A DNA stretch of 64,000 nucleotides from Anaerostipes sp. (GCF_018381315.1 NZ_JAGZSD010000010.1:40783-104782); one strand, 5' to 3'; positions 1 through 8,839 are shown, counted from the first letter of the stretch. Made by a program: numbers and translations. Notes: a model not told the origin generated them from the sequence alone.

Positions 1-1275
1 GGAAATGGAGCTACAAATGTAGTTTTTCCGGTTACGATTATAGCCCTTGCTATGGCTCTCATGATCGGTGACGGATGTGCTGCCTCTCTGAGCCTCTGTC
101 AGGGAGGAAGGGATTCAGAGAGAGCTCATAAAAGCGTCGGAAATGCAGTGGTGATCCTCACAGCGGCCGGTATTATTTTTACGGTTTTTCTTGCGGTTTT
201 TAAGGATCAATTTTTATATGCGTTTGGTGCTACGGAAAACAATTTTGCATATGCACAGGAATACTTTATTTTTATTATTATAGGAATACCGTTTTTTATG
301 TTTTCTAATGGCATGAATTCTGTTATAAGGGCAGACGGAAGTCCGCAGTTTGCAATGATATCCACCCTGATTGGTGCTCTCATCAATGTAATTCTTGACC
401 CTGTTACAATCTTCATATTTCACTGGGGAATGATGGGTGCCGCTTTGGCAACTATTACGGGTCAGATTGTATCTGCACTGCTGGCAGTCTATTATCTGCG
501 TCATATGAAGTCTGTAGATCTGAAAAAGGAAAGCTTCAGGCTTAAGACAGCAATTTCTAAAAAAGTATTGTCTCTTGGAATCAGCAGCTTTCTTACGCAG
601 ATTTCCATTGTGGCAATCATGGCAGCTATGAATAATATGCTTGTAATCTATGGGGCCAGATCCAGATTCGGAGCAGACATACCTCTTACTGTGGTAGGGA
701 TTGTCATGAAAGTGTTCCAGATCGTCATAGCCTTCTCTGTGGGTATTGCAGCAGGATCTCAGCCTGTTATTGGATTTAACTACGGTGCAGGGCTGAACCA
801 ACGGGTTAAAAAGATTTTTAAGCTGATGATTGGGGCAGAAGCCTGTGTTGGGCTTATAGCCATGATATTGTTTGAATGCTTTCCTATGGAGATTATCCGG
901 CTGTTCGGCAATGAAAATGCACTGTACAATGAATTTGCAGTTATGGCTTTCAGAACCTATCTGTGCACCATTATTTTGTGCTGTGTCCAGAAATCCATCA
1001 GTATTTTTCTTCAGGCTTTGGGTAAACCGTTTCTTTCCATGGGACTTTCCCTGCTGCGCGACTTTGTGTTAAGTGTTCCCCTGGTTTTGTTTCTGCCGCG
1101 GCTGTTCGGAATTAAAGGTACTCTCTACTCAGCTCCCGCAGCTGATATTATATCCTTTATTGCCGTGATTGGTGCAGCTGCTTATGTACTCAGGCATTTA
1201 GACAACAGCAGAGAGGAAAAAAGGGAGACGGTAATACCGGCAAAGGAAGAAAACATAAATCTGGCGGCAGACTAA
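1..1275 (+). CDS. MATE family efflux transporter, 5' end outside window
   Basis: The reading frame is open from base 1 and ends at the TAA at 1273-1275, so the N-terminus lies upstream of the window. What remains is about 424 residues with roughly ten hydrophobic segments, and includes the MATE-like sequences GNGATNVVFPV at the very start, GIPFFMFSNGMNSVIRADGSP and AGSQPVIGFNYGAG. MATE proteins usually have 440-460 residues and 12 helices, so only the first helix is missing. The family exports cationic drugs or metabolites in exchange for Na+ or H+; the substrate cannot be read from sequence. It is convergent with the PHP gene and shares a bidirectional terminator with it. Confidence 0.9.
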   Translation, partial: GNGATNVVFPVTIIALAMALMIGDGCAASLSLCQGGRDSERAHKSVGNAVVILTAAGIIFTVFLAVFKDQFLYAFGATENNFAYAQEYFIFIIIGIPFFMFSNGMNSVIRADGSPQFAMISTLIGALINVILDPVTIFIFHWGMMGAALATITGQIVSALLAVYYLRHMKSVDLKKESFRLKTAISKKVLSLGISSFLTQISIVAIMAAMNNMLVIYGARSRFGADIPLTVVGIVMKVFQIVIAFSVGIAAGSQPVIGFNYGAGLNQRVKKIFKLMIGAEACVGLIAMILFECFPMEIIRLFGNENALYNEFAVMAFRTYLCTIILCCVQKSISIFLQALGKPFLSMGLSLLRDFVLSVPLVLFLPRLFGIKGTLYSAPAADIISFIAVIGAAAYVLRHLDNSREEKRETVIPAKEENINLAAD

Positions 1276-1293
1276 GGTTTGCCCGGGAGATTT

Positions 1294-1335
1294 AAAAAAG
1301 CAGGTCCTTTTGTACTGAAAAGGACCTGCTTTTTT
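1294..1335. terminator. Bidirectional terminator between MATE and PHP genes
   Basis: A perfect stem, AAAAAAGCAGGTCCTTT against AAAGGACCTGCTTTTTT, has A and T runs on either side, so it can end transcription from both directions. Confidence 0.85.
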
Positions 1336-2230
1336 ATTGCTCATCTATGCTTTCCGGCGTTTTTTCCTCTTCATGACGGCTGGATTCAAGATAGGACCGG
1401 TTTGCATTTTTTCCTGCGGCTATCAGCCGTTCCAATCCTTCCTCCGGGCATAAAAAGGAACCGATGGGATAAGGGGTTTTTGTGTAGAGACCGTGAAAAT
1501 CTGTGCCGCCGGTCATAAACAAGTCATGTTCTCTGGCGAGAGATTCTATATGCTCTTTTGTGTGTTTGTCATTTCTGGGATGATTTAATTCCAAACCGTC
1601 GATCAGATTCTCTTCGATGAGCATCTCCATGAGCATAGGGTTTTTGTATTCTCCGGGATGTGCCAGGACCACTACGCCGCCGCAGGAACGGATCAGATCC
1701 ACGGCTTCGCGGGTTGTCATGTCCTTTTGCGGCAGTTTGTATTTAGAGCCGGAGGAAAAGAGTTCTCCGTGAAGCTCTCCGATAGGGGTGCCGGTGTAGC
1801 CAAGAGAGGCCAGTACCTGCATCATATGGACTTCATATAACGTTGTACTCTCACTGGCAGCCTCAAAAAGCTGTTCTTTTGTTATGGGATAATCCTCCAT
1901 AAGCTTTTCATACATAGCAAGCTTTGTCTCCCGCTGATATTCCAGATACCGGTCCAGTTTTTTCTGAAGCTTTTTAATATCTGCAGGGCAGTAGCACAGA
2001 AGATGGGGTTTTGTATCCGAAGCCTCATGGACCGAGTTGATCTCAACACCGGGGATCACATTGATCTCAAGTTCTTCTCCCAGAGCGCGTGCAGCAGGGA
2101 TCGAATGAGTGGAATTATGGTCGGTGACTGCAATATAATCCAGGCCTGTACGCTTTGCCTGGGAGATCAGCTGGTCGACGTTTAAAGCTCCGTCAGACAG
2201 CACAGTATGTGAGTGAAGATCTGCTTTCAT
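1334..2230 (-). CDS. PHP-domain metal-dependent phosphoesterase (TrpH/YciV-like)
   Basis: 298 residues, with an AGGAGG site eight bases before the ATG. The four PHP metal motifs are visible in order: DLHSHTVLSDG near the N-terminus, VTDHN, VLAHPGEYKN and GTDFHG near the C-terminus. This matches the length and motif set of the YciV/TrpH family, whose characterised members hydrolyse 3',5'-nucleoside bisphosphates or remove nucleotides from RNA 5' ends. The substrate here is inferred only from the family. The gene stands alone between a MATE exporter and the Hpt gene. Confidence 0.85.
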   Translation of the reverse strand: MKADLHSHTVLSDGALNVDQLISQAKRTGLDYIAVTDHNSTHSIPAARALGEELEINVIPGVEINSVHEASDTKPHLLCYCPADIKKLQKKLDRYLEYQRETKLAMYEKLMEDYPITKEQLFEAASESTTLYEVHMMQVLASLGYTGTPIGELHGELFSSGSKYKLPQKDMTTREAVDLIRSCGGVVVLAHPGEYKNPMLMEMLIEENLIDGLELNHPRNDKHTKEHIESLAREHDLFMTGGTDFHGLYTKTPYPIGSFLCPEEGLERLIAAGKNANRSYLESSRHEEEKTPESIDEQ

Positions 2231-2356
2231 TTTTAAATTCCTCCTAGTAATTTGGCTGAATATATTATATCATGAAGGTAAAGGAAAATAACATAAATAC
2301 TTAAGAAATATAAGTTTGAAGTGCAGCGGCGGCAAGAGCTGAAAGGGGCGGTAAAT

Positions 2357-2707
2357 ATGAATTTAGAACAATTTTATACAGGAAGAGATGAAGACTATCT
2401 GGTGATTCTGGGAAGGTTTATGGGGAATGAAAAACTGCTTGGAAAGTTTGTCAAGAACTTCCCTGATGATCCTACCTACAAACGGCTCTGCAGTGCAATG
2501 GAAGCAAGGGACTGGGAACAGGCTGAGATGTCTGCTCATACGCTGAAAGGTGTTGCTGCCAACTTAAGCTTTACAAAGCTGTATCAGGCATCGGCAGATT
2601 TGGTTTTTGCCATAAGAGGCAAGGAGCTGGATAAGGGCGAGGAACTGTTCCAAAAAGTAGATAAAGCATATAAAGAGGTAGTTCAGGATATTTCCGGGCT
2701 GGATTAA
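2357..2707 (+). CDS. Histidine phosphotransfer (Hpt) domain protein
   Basis: 116 residues from the ATG at 2357, chosen because AAAGGGGCGG lies just before it; an upstream in-frame ATG at 2321 lacks a comparable site. The protein is a single helical Hpt domain with the phospho-accepting histidine in the sequence SAHTLKGVAANL (His61). Hpt proteins relay phosphoryl groups between a sensor kinase receiver and a final response regulator. The gene is 15 bases upstream of a REC-PAS-GGDEF protein, so the two very probably form a relay pair. No histidine kinase is encoded nearby. Confidence 0.85.
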   Translation: MNLEQFYTGRDEDYLVILGRFMGNEKLLGKFVKNFPDDPTYKRLCSAMEARDWEQAEMSAHTLKGVAANLSFTKLYQASADLVFAIRGKELDKGEELFQKVDKAYKEVVQDISGLD

Positions 2708-2722
2708 GGTTAGGGAAGTGCT

Positions 2723-4174
2723 ATGAAAGAAGAAAAGCGGACGCTTTTGATTGTTGACGATGTGGAATTAAACAGGGCAATCCTGAATGAGATATTCTGT
2801 AAAAGCTATCGTATCATAGAGGCTGTCAATGGAAAAGAAGCTCTGGATATTATTTTAGATAAGGGAAATAAAGTAGATTTAGTTCTGCTGGATTTGGTTA
2901 TGCCTGTCCTGGATGGCTTCGGATTAATGGAGATACTGAAAGAAAAAGAGATTTTGGAACGTCTGCCGGTTGTGGTTATAACGGTGGACAGTTCTGAGCA
3001 GATCTTGAACAAAGCCTATTCCATGGGGGCTGAAGAGATCATCATCAAACCGTTTAATCCTGATATTATCAGAAGAAAAGTAAAAAATATCCTGTCTATG
3101 TATATAAGAATGGAAATGATCAGCGGTATCGGAAAGCTTCAGCACCTCACAGAGGAAGACTCAAAGGAATACTCTTTTGCGGACACCAATACCAGAGCAG
3201 AGATAGAGGCACTTTCAAGCAGGACATTATATCTGCTGGAGCTTGAGAGAGAAAAGAACAGGGTGCTGGCAAACCTTTCCGGAGATATTATGTTTGACTA
3301 TGATGTGAAGTCAGATACATTGACTTTTTCTGAAAAGTATTATGAAGTATTTGGACGGGATACCATGATTGAGGCGGTCAGCCAGAAGATCAGCGGCACA
3401 GACATTGTCTATGAGGATGACAAACAAGTGCTTATGCAGAATCTTGAAGGGCTGAGCACGAACAATTCAACCATGAGAGCTCAGATCCGGCTTATGACCA
3501 AGGAGAGCGGGTATCTCTGGTATGAGTGTTTTATTAAATCTATCTGGGATATGGATGATGAGACATGTCTTTCGCTGATCGGAAAGTTTGTCAATATTGA
3601 CAAGCACCGCAAAGAGATCTCCCGGTGGAAGAAGGCTGCTGACAATGATGCCCTGACAGGGATCAACAACAGAAAAGGCCTGGAAGAAAAGATATTAAAC
3701 ATTATGAACAGCAGCTGGGACTCTTCCGGTGTGCTGCTGTTTCTGGATCTGGATGATTTTAAACAGATCAATGACAGCAAAGGCCATGCATTCGGCGACA
3801 AAATATTAAAAACCGTGGCAGATAAGATCAAGAGCTGCGTCCGTTCAACTGATGTAGTGGGCAGGATCGGCGGGGATGAATTTATTGTTTTCCTCAACGG
3901 GATCGGAGGGAGAACTGCCGCTCTTAAAAAGGCGGAGGAAATTGACCAAAAGATCCAGGAAGGCTGCGTCGGGTATCCTGTGACTGTCAGTATCGGGATC
4001 GCACAGTTCCCTGAGGATGGATCAGAGTATGATGTATTGATAAAAAGGGCGGATCAGGCGCTTTATTATTCAAAAAACAAAGGCAAGAACCGGTATACAT
4101 TTTACGATAAGAAGACAGAAGATATGCCGTTTCAGTCTCTGCTGTCCAAAAAGGACAGCGATGAAGAAAGATAA
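2723..4174 (+). CDS. REC-PAS-GGDEF response regulator, predicted active diguanylate cyclase
   Basis: 483 residues. Residues 1-120 are a receiver domain with Asp57 in LLDLVMP and Lys109 in IIIKPF. Residues about 180-290 resemble a PAS domain (DIMFDYDVKSDTLTFSEKYY). Residues about 305-470 are a GGDEF domain with an intact GGDEF motif at 383-387 and an RxxD product-inhibition site (RSTD, 374-377) five residues before it. It is therefore predicted to make cyclic di-GMP in response to phosphorylation, probably via the adjacent Hpt protein. Two c-di-GMP riboswitches lie about 8 kb downstream in the window, so ligand and sensor are both represented. Confidence 0.9.
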   Translation: MKEEKRTLLIVDDVELNRAILNEIFCKSYRIIEAVNGKEALDIILDKGNKVDLVLLDLVMPVLDGFGLMEILKEKEILERLPVVVITVDSSEQILNKAYSMGAEEIIIKPFNPDIIRRKVKNILSMYIRMEMISGIGKLQHLTEEDSKEYSFADTNTRAEIEALSSRTLYLLELEREKNRVLANLSGDIMFDYDVKSDTLTFSEKYYEVFGRDTMIEAVSQKISGTDIVYEDDKQVLMQNLEGLSTNNSTMRAQIRLMTKESGYLWYECFIKSIWDMDDETCLSLIGKFVNIDKHRKEISRWKKAADNDALTGINNRKGLEEKILNIMNSSWDSSGVLLFLDLDDFKQINDSKGHAFGDKILKTVADKIKSCVRSTDVVGRIGGDEFIVFLNGIGGRTAALKKAEEIDQKIQEGCVGYPVTVSIGIAQFPEDGSEYDVLIKRADQALYYSKNKGKNRYTFYDKKTEDMPFQSLLSKKDSDEER

Positions 4175-4193
4175 AGAATTATTTGAGGTCATC

Positions 4194-4241
4194 GGAAATC
4201 AACGGCGCAGGCCGTTTGATTTCCTTTGGTCTCATTTTTTT
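4194..4241 (+). terminator. Terminator of the Hpt/GGDEF operon
   Basis: GGAAATCAACGGC pairs with GCCGTTTGATTTCC (one bulge) and is followed by a T run ten bases later. Confidence 0.7.
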
Positions 4242-4352
4242 ATTGCATAGAGAAATTATTAGCCTTTGGCAAATCACATTTGGCACGCAAAGTGAACAAG
4301 CCCCTCAGGTAATGAGGGGTTGGGAGAGATGAGACAGACATGCCCACTTTGT
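4242..4352. repeat. Intergenic repeat, copy A
   Basis: The stretch from GCATAGAGAAATTATT through GGCAAATC, CATTTGGC and CGCAAAGTGAACAAGCCC to CCCACTTTGTT recurs at 24110-24242. Copy A lacks an internal block and carries an extra insert of about 40 bases containing the hairpin CCCCTCA-TGAGGGG at 4301-4319. Like the other copies it begins directly after a terminator T run. Confidence 0.65.
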
Positions 4353-4358
4353 TTTATC

Positions 4359-4460
4359 TCAGATTTTTCTCTGATACATTTTCTTTATGAATCCGGTCAG
4401 AGCGTACAGAAGCATAGCGATGATGCACAGAATCACGATAGACATTAATACCCAATCCAT
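4359..4460 (-). CDS. 33-residue single-helix membrane peptide
   Basis: A short ORF with one strong hydrophobic helix (VLMSIVILCIIAMLLYAL) followed by a basic tail (KKMYQRKI), the usual layout of bacterial small membrane proteins. No obvious ribosome site precedes its ATG, but a 15-codon ORF ends two bases upstream, so it may be translationally coupled. I do not recognise a family. Alternatively the frame is a chance ORF in an intergenic region, although chance ORFs rarely show this topology. Confidence 0.45.
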   Translation of the reverse strand: MDWVLMSIVILCIIAMLLYALTGFIKKMYQRKI

Positions 4461-4461
4461 T

Positions 4462-4509
4462 TTAAAGAGAACGGAGCGCGGAATGAGAAAAGTGAACAGC
4501 TGAGTTCAT
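4462..4509 (-). CDS. Possible 15-residue leader peptide
   Basis: ATG at 4509 (minus strand) preceded by AAAGGAAGCAGGG, encoding MNSAVHFSHSALRSL and stopping at TAA two bases before the ATG of the 33-residue membrane peptide. The ribosome site belongs to this short frame, not to the membrane peptide, which suggests coupling or a leader role. Purely an inference from sequence. Confidence 0.3.
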   Translation of the reverse strand: MNSAVHFSHSALRSL

Positions 4510-4563
4510 GTTACCCTGCTTCCTTTCATATAATGAACTAATCATGACCTGCGGAGTATGTGA

Positions 4564-4713
4564 ATGGAGCATCAGGAGAGGCTGACGGAAGAGAAAACGG
4601 AACAGAGAATAAACAAGATTTTATTGTATGCCGCAGAGCTGCTGTATCGGGAAGGCCTGATTACCGTTGATGAAAGAATTCATATGACGGAGGAACTTTG
4701 CGATGAAACATGA
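4564..4713 (+). CDS. 49-residue helical protein overlapping the recombinase start
   Basis: Starts at the ATG at 4564 and stops at TGA 4711-4713, overlapping the next gene by 11 bases in another frame. The translation is a predicted helical hairpin: a charged first helix (RLTEEKTEQRINKILLYAAELL) and a second part containing YREGLITVDERIHMTEEL, with SHOCT-like character. Overlap implies translational coupling with the serine recombinase, so a role in recombinase expression or directionality is possible, but no function is known to me. Confidence 0.6.
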   Translation: MEHQERLTEEKTEQRINKILLYAAELLYREGLITVDERIHMTEELCDET

Positions 4714-6505
4714 CAGAGATTTACAGCGGGCGGTTCTTTACGCCCGCTGTTCTACGGAGGAAGAGAGCCAGAAGGATGCCCTTCAGAAACAGGTGGCAGA
4801 GGGCAGGAACTGCATCGAAAAGAATGGCTGGCTGTTGGCTGATGTCTATGTTGAGGCTGTCAGCGGAACAGTGGCAGGCAGGAGAAACGAGTATCAGAGG
4901 CTTCTGCGTGATATGAAGGCGGACAGATATGATATTATTGTCATCAAATGTCTGGACCGCCTGATGAGAGAGACAAAAGAGTGGTTCTATTTCTGCGATA
5001 AGCTGAACAAAGAGGGAAAGCGGCTGTATTTATACCTGGACGGCCGTTTTTTTGAACCGGAGGAAGATCAGGCCAATCTGCTGTCCGGTATCGAAGCTAT
5101 CATGGCGGAGCAGTACAGCAGAAATTTAAGCCGCAAGATCAACAACGCCCACAGGAACCGGCAGAGATCCGGCGAGTCCGTGGTCCTGACCTCCCGGACA
5201 TACGGCTACCGGAAAGAGAATAAAAAGGTTCTGATTGACAGGCAGCAGGCGGAGGCGGTTAAAAAAATGTTTTCTTACTGCAGGGAAGGTTTTGGGGGCC
5301 GTTTGATCTCCAAGATGCTGGAGCAGCAGGGATACCGGAATTTAAACGGGAAGCCCATCGGAGAAGCAACGATCCGCCGTATTATAAGAAACCCCCTGTA
5401 TAAAGGGGTAGCTGTTATGAACAAAGTCCACTATGATTTCAACAGGAAATGTGTGATAAAGAACCCGCCGAAAGAATGGATTTATCATGAAGGAGCAGTG
5501 CCGGCTATTGTGGAGAAGCGGCTGTGGGAGGAGGCTAACCAGGCTATGGATCTTCGGACAGCACAGACAGGGCACGGTCAGCCGCGTTCAGAGGGAAAGG
5601 TTCAGATGAGCTCTCCCTTTTCAGGAAAACTTGTCTGCGGATTATGCAAAAGTCCATATTATAAGAGTACAAAAAAATGCAGTAAGACAGGCAGGCGGAC
5701 GATTGAATGGAAGTGCAGCCGATATCTTTCCAGAGGAAGAAAAGGCCCTCAGGGAGGCTGTGATAACGTGCATGTCAGTGAAGATGCGCTTATAAAAGCG
5801 TTGGGAGAAGCAGGAGAGCAGTATCTTATGGGAGAGGGGCCAGGCAAAGATACAGTCATAGAGACGGCTGTCTCTTTTCTTAAGGATGCTTTGTGCAGGG
5901 AACAGGAACTGTCCGGAAAGAAAAAAATCATCGCCCGGGATATGCAGCAATTAAAGCAGAAACAGGGACAGCTGCTTGATCTGCTTTTGAGAGGCATCGT
6001 GGACGAGGATCTCTATATAGAGAAGAATGACAAACTAAAGGAGCGTGTAAAACAGAGAGCGTCAGATCTGTGCAGGCTGGAAGAACAGGAATCCATAAAA
6101 ATGCAGGGAGAAAAACGTCTTGAGATCATCCGGCAGCGTTTAGAAGAGGAAATCGCAGAAACAGCAAAAGTTTATGAGATGGCGGATCATATCGGCTTTA
6201 TTGAAATCTATCCCAAATACTTAAAAGTAAAGTTTTGTACCAGCCGGGCGGTGAATGGTACAGAATCCTCATACGTGATGATTCCCTGTGCACTGGCCTC
6301 ATCAGCAGAGACAGACCGGGAGAAGGAAAAGAAAGAGATTTTGAATATAATAAAAAATAATCCTGACATTACGGCAAAAGAGATAGCAGAAAAGATGGAT
6401 AAAAACCTTTCCTTAGTCAGAAGAAGAATTGACCGGCTGAAAAAAGAAAATAAAATTCAGTTTATAGGCAAAGGCGGACACGGGTACTGGAAGACAGAAA
6501 ATTAA
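4703..6505 (+). CDS. Large serine recombinase with C-terminal winged-helix domain
   Basis: 600 residues with GGAGG nine bases before the ATG. The resolvase catalytic domain starts at AVLYARCSTEEE, with nucleophile Ser17, and the arginine-rich DRLMRETKEW segment follows. Next come a recombinase domain (IRRIIRNPLYKG), a zinc-ribbon (CGLCKSPYY then CSKTG and later CSR/CD), and a coiled coil around residues 400-480. The last 55 residues form a winged-helix DNA-binding unit (ITAKEIAEKMDKNLSLVRRRIDRL, GHGYWK), unusual for this family. No phage or conjugation genes are adjacent, so it may be a stand-alone inversion or excision enzyme or the remnant of an element. Confidence 0.9.
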   Translation: MKHDRDLQRAVLYARCSTEEESQKDALQKQVAEGRNCIEKNGWLLADVYVEAVSGTVAGRRNEYQRLLRDMKADRYDIIVIKCLDRLMRETKEWFYFCDKLNKEGKRLYLYLDGRFFEPEEDQANLLSGIEAIMAEQYSRNLSRKINNAHRNRQRSGESVVLTSRTYGYRKENKKVLIDRQQAEAVKKMFSYCREGFGGRLISKMLEQQGYRNLNGKPIGEATIRRIIRNPLYKGVAVMNKVHYDFNRKCVIKNPPKEWIYHEGAVPAIVEKRLWEEANQAMDLRTAQTGHGQPRSEGKVQMSSPFSGKLVCGLCKSPYYKSTKKCSKTGRRTIEWKCSRYLSRGRKGPQGGCDNVHVSEDALIKALGEAGEQYLMGEGPGKDTVIETAVSFLKDALCREQELSGKKKIIARDMQQLKQKQGQLLDLLLRGIVDEDLYIEKNDKLKERVKQRASDLCRLEEQESIKMQGEKRLEIIRQRLEEEIAETAKVYEMADHIGFIEIYPKYLKVKFCTSRAVNGTESSYVMIPCALASSAETDREKEKKEILNIIKNNPDITAKEIAEKMDKNLSLVRRRIDRLKKENKIQFIGKGGHGYWKTEN

Positions 6506-6513
6506 ATGAATCA

Positions 6514-6562
6514 GCAGACATTACATCCGTTTTATCTGTACAAAACAGGATGTAATGTCTGC
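6514..6562. terminator. Inverted repeat between recombinase and MFS gene
   Basis: GCAGACATTACATCC pairs perfectly with GGATGTAATGTCTGC, with a further CC-GTTTT/AAAAC-AGG extension inside. It sits between convergent genes and is probably a shared terminator, though no T run follows; being next to a recombinase, it could alternatively be a recombination site. Confidence 0.6.
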
Positions 6563-6590
6563 CGCAGAGAAAACTGTCAGCCGGAAAGAC

Positions 6591-7904
6591 TTATCGCTTT
6601 CCTTTTTCGTGGCGTTTCTTTAAGAGTACTGCACAGAAAAGACTGATCAGCGCAACGATGGTTGAATAGATTCCAACGTAGATAGTGTCTCCCTTTCCAT
6701 AATTGATCAGGAGTGTACAGATCGTAGGAACTAAGCCGGCAACTAAAAAGCTGGGTACATGGTATACAAAGGAAATACCGGAGTAACGAACCTCTGTCTC
6801 AAAGTAGGAGGACCAAAGAGAGCTGAGAACTGCCCAGATCAGGTTATAGGCAATACTCCATCCAAGCACAACGCCTGTAATTGTAATAAATAAGTTTCCG
6901 TGGCTTAATTCGATGACTTTTAATGTCGGTATGCTTAAAACTGCGGATGCCAGACATCCGATGACAAAAGTTTTTGTAGTACCGAACTTTTGTGCACACC
7001 ATCCTCCGAACAGCGTAAATGGAATCTTAAAGATACAGGCGACAATGGTGATGATATATGTCTGGATCAGCGGCATTCCGAGCCATCCTGTACAATAGGA
7101 CAGGATCCAGACGATAAAGATGTTATAAAATGTTCCGTCAACCCAGCGGGTGCCGCATCCTAAGAGCAGGGTTTTCCAGTAGTCTTTTACCATCGGTATA
7201 AAACCGACTTTATGTTTGATTCCTTCCGCTTCTTCAGCTTCAAGCTTTGCCTGGGCTTTTTTATAGTCATCCGTTTCCATCATTTTGCCTTTTTGGCGGA
7301 TCACAATGACAGTTAAGATAATGGCAGCCAGAAACGGGACTCTCCATCCCCATGAAAAGAATATTTCCTCAGGGAGAAGCAGTGTAGGCACAGCAATTAA
7401 AATAGAAGACAGTCCAAATCCAATGGGCAGTCCGATCTGCGGGATAGCAGAATAGAACGCACGCTTGTTTTCAGGTACATTTTCGTAGGCCATCAGTATG
7501 CTTCCGCCCCATGTGCCGCCGCGGCCAAAGCACTGTGCCAGACGCATAAGCTGCAGAATGATTACGACCCCGACTCCGGCTGATGCAGCAGAAGGAAGGA
7601 TGCCGATGATAGAAGTGGAAATTCCCATCATCAGCAGAGAGGCATACATTGTTACCTTCCGCCCCTTCTGGTCTCCGATATGCCCGAAAAAGATTGCACC
7701 GAACGGGCCGGCGATGTAGCCGATTGCAAATGACATATAAGATAAGATCAGAGCGGTGGTGCCGTCCCCGGTTGCAGAAAAGAATACTTTATTAAATACC
7801 GTGCCGGCTGCTGTACCGTACAGCAGGAAACAATACCATTGAACCGCACTTTCAAATAACGTAATAGCAGCGATTTTTCTAAAATCATTTTTCTTTTTTT
7901 CCAT
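6591..7904 (-). CDS. MFS transporter, metabolite:H+ symporter type
   Basis: 437 residues, about 12 hydrophobic helices. The N-terminal FESAVQWYCFLLYG segment and the loop PFGAIFFGHIGDQKGRKVTMYAS are characteristic of the metabolite:H+ symporter branch (proline/betaine, shikimate and citrate-type permeases). The gene follows the metallophosphoesterase on the same strand by 35 bases, so they are probably co-transcribed. The substrate cannot be deduced; import of a small organic acid or zwitterion is the family default. Confidence 0.85.
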   Translation of the reverse strand: MEKKKNDFRKIAAITLFESAVQWYCFLLYGTAAGTVFNKVFFSATGDGTTALILSYMSFAIGYIAGPFGAIFFGHIGDQKGRKVTMYASLLMMGISTSIIGILPSAASAGVGVVIILQLMRLAQCFGRGGTWGGSILMAYENVPENKRAFYSAIPQIGLPIGFGLSSILIAVPTLLLPEEIFFSWGWRVPFLAAIILTVIVIRQKGKMMETDDYKKAQAKLEAEEAEGIKHKVGFIPMVKDYWKTLLLGCGTRWVDGTFYNIFIVWILSYCTGWLGMPLIQTYIITIVACIFKIPFTLFGGWCAQKFGTTKTFVIGCLASAVLSIPTLKVIELSHGNLFITITGVVLGWSIAYNLIWAVLSSLWSSYFETEVRYSGISFVYHVPSFLVAGLVPTICTLLINYGKGDTIYVGIYSTIVALISLFCAVLLKKRHEKGKR

Positions 7905-7939
7905 ATCAATTTTCCCTTTCCTATTAATACGTTCAATGA

Positions 7940-8815
7940 CTAGTGTCCTTCTCCGTCATAGTACTTAAAGGGCCACGGACCGGAATAATCAGCCTCAGCC
8001 GGAATGATCACATAGTGTGTATTGACCGTATCTCCCTGCAGGTCATGAATGAGATAAGCAGGGTTTCCAAGAAAGAAGCGGTCTCCGCCGCCTTTGAAAT
8101 TTTCTTTTTCTTCTTCAGGAGCCACATCCGGGCTGTCTTTTTTTCTGAAGTCTACTTCCATCTGCATGGACACAGACGGACATGTCATGCATGGGATCCC
8201 GTTCCACATTGTAAAAATACTGGTATGCATATGACCGCAGCAAAGCCGGACATTTTTATGTTTTCTGAGGATCTGTGCAAGCCGGTCGGCCTGGTCAAAT
8301 CCCTCGTCCATAGCTGGAAGGCCTGTTGTAAAAGGCGGATGATGAGTAAAGACCAGTGTCGGTTTTTCAGGGTATTCTGTAATTTTTCTGTCAAGCCATT
8401 CAGCTGCTTTATCGCTCAGCCCTCCGGAATGGCAGCCGGGTTTGCTTGTGTCCAGAACAATAACCCGTACAGGATCATCATCAATGGTATAACAAATATA
8501 AGGCTTAATATCTTCTTCTACAGGTGTTTCAGCGGGAAACATTTCGAGGAAGAAATCGCGCTTATCATGGTTGCCCGGCACGATATAGCAGGGACGCGGA
8601 AGCTGGTGTATCTTTTCACGGATGATCTCGTAACCCTCCCGGGTACCTCCGTCTGCAAGATCCCCTGTGACAACAAAGTATTCCGGCAGCTCATAGTCTT
8701 TAAGACTGCAGAAATAGTCTATGGTTTTGTTTAATGCGGCAATCGTATCAGCCTTTTGAAAGGACAGTTTACCGTCACCTCTTAGATGAAAGTCTGAGAT
8801 CTGGATGATTTTCAT
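7940..8815 (-). CDS. Calcineurin-like metallophosphoesterase (CpdA-like)
   Basis: 291 residues from the ATG at 8815, which has AGGAGG eight bases upstream; a longer frame begins at 8839 without a site. The metallophosphoesterase signature blocks appear in order: ISDFHLRGDG, VVTGDLADGG, VPGNHDKR, VFTHHPPF and CCGHMHTS. Enzymes of this branch hydrolyse cyclic nucleotides or phosphodiesters such as glycerophosphodiesters. It heads a two-gene unit with the downstream MFS permease, which could import the substrate or a hydrolysis product. Confidence 0.85.
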   Translation of the reverse strand: MKIIQISDFHLRGDGKLSFQKADTIAALNKTIDYFCSLKDYELPEYFVVTGDLADGGTREGYEIIREKIHQLPRPCYIVPGNHDKRDFFLEMFPAETPVEEDIKPYICYTIDDDPVRVIVLDTSKPGCHSGGLSDKAAEWLDRKITEYPEKPTLVFTHHPPFTTGLPAMDEGFDQADRLAQILRKHKNVRLCCGHMHTSIFTMWNGIPCMTCPSVSMQMEVDFRKKDSPDVAPEEEKENFKGGGDRFFLGNPAYLIHDLQGDTVNTHYVIIPAEADYSGPWPFKYYDGEGH

Positions 8816-8839
8816 ATAAATATACCTCCTGCTTGACAA

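Noticed and set aside
4703..6505. Prophage or ICE integration around the serine recombinase
   Set aside because: Flanking genes are ordinary chromosomal ones and no structural, replication or transfer genes are present.
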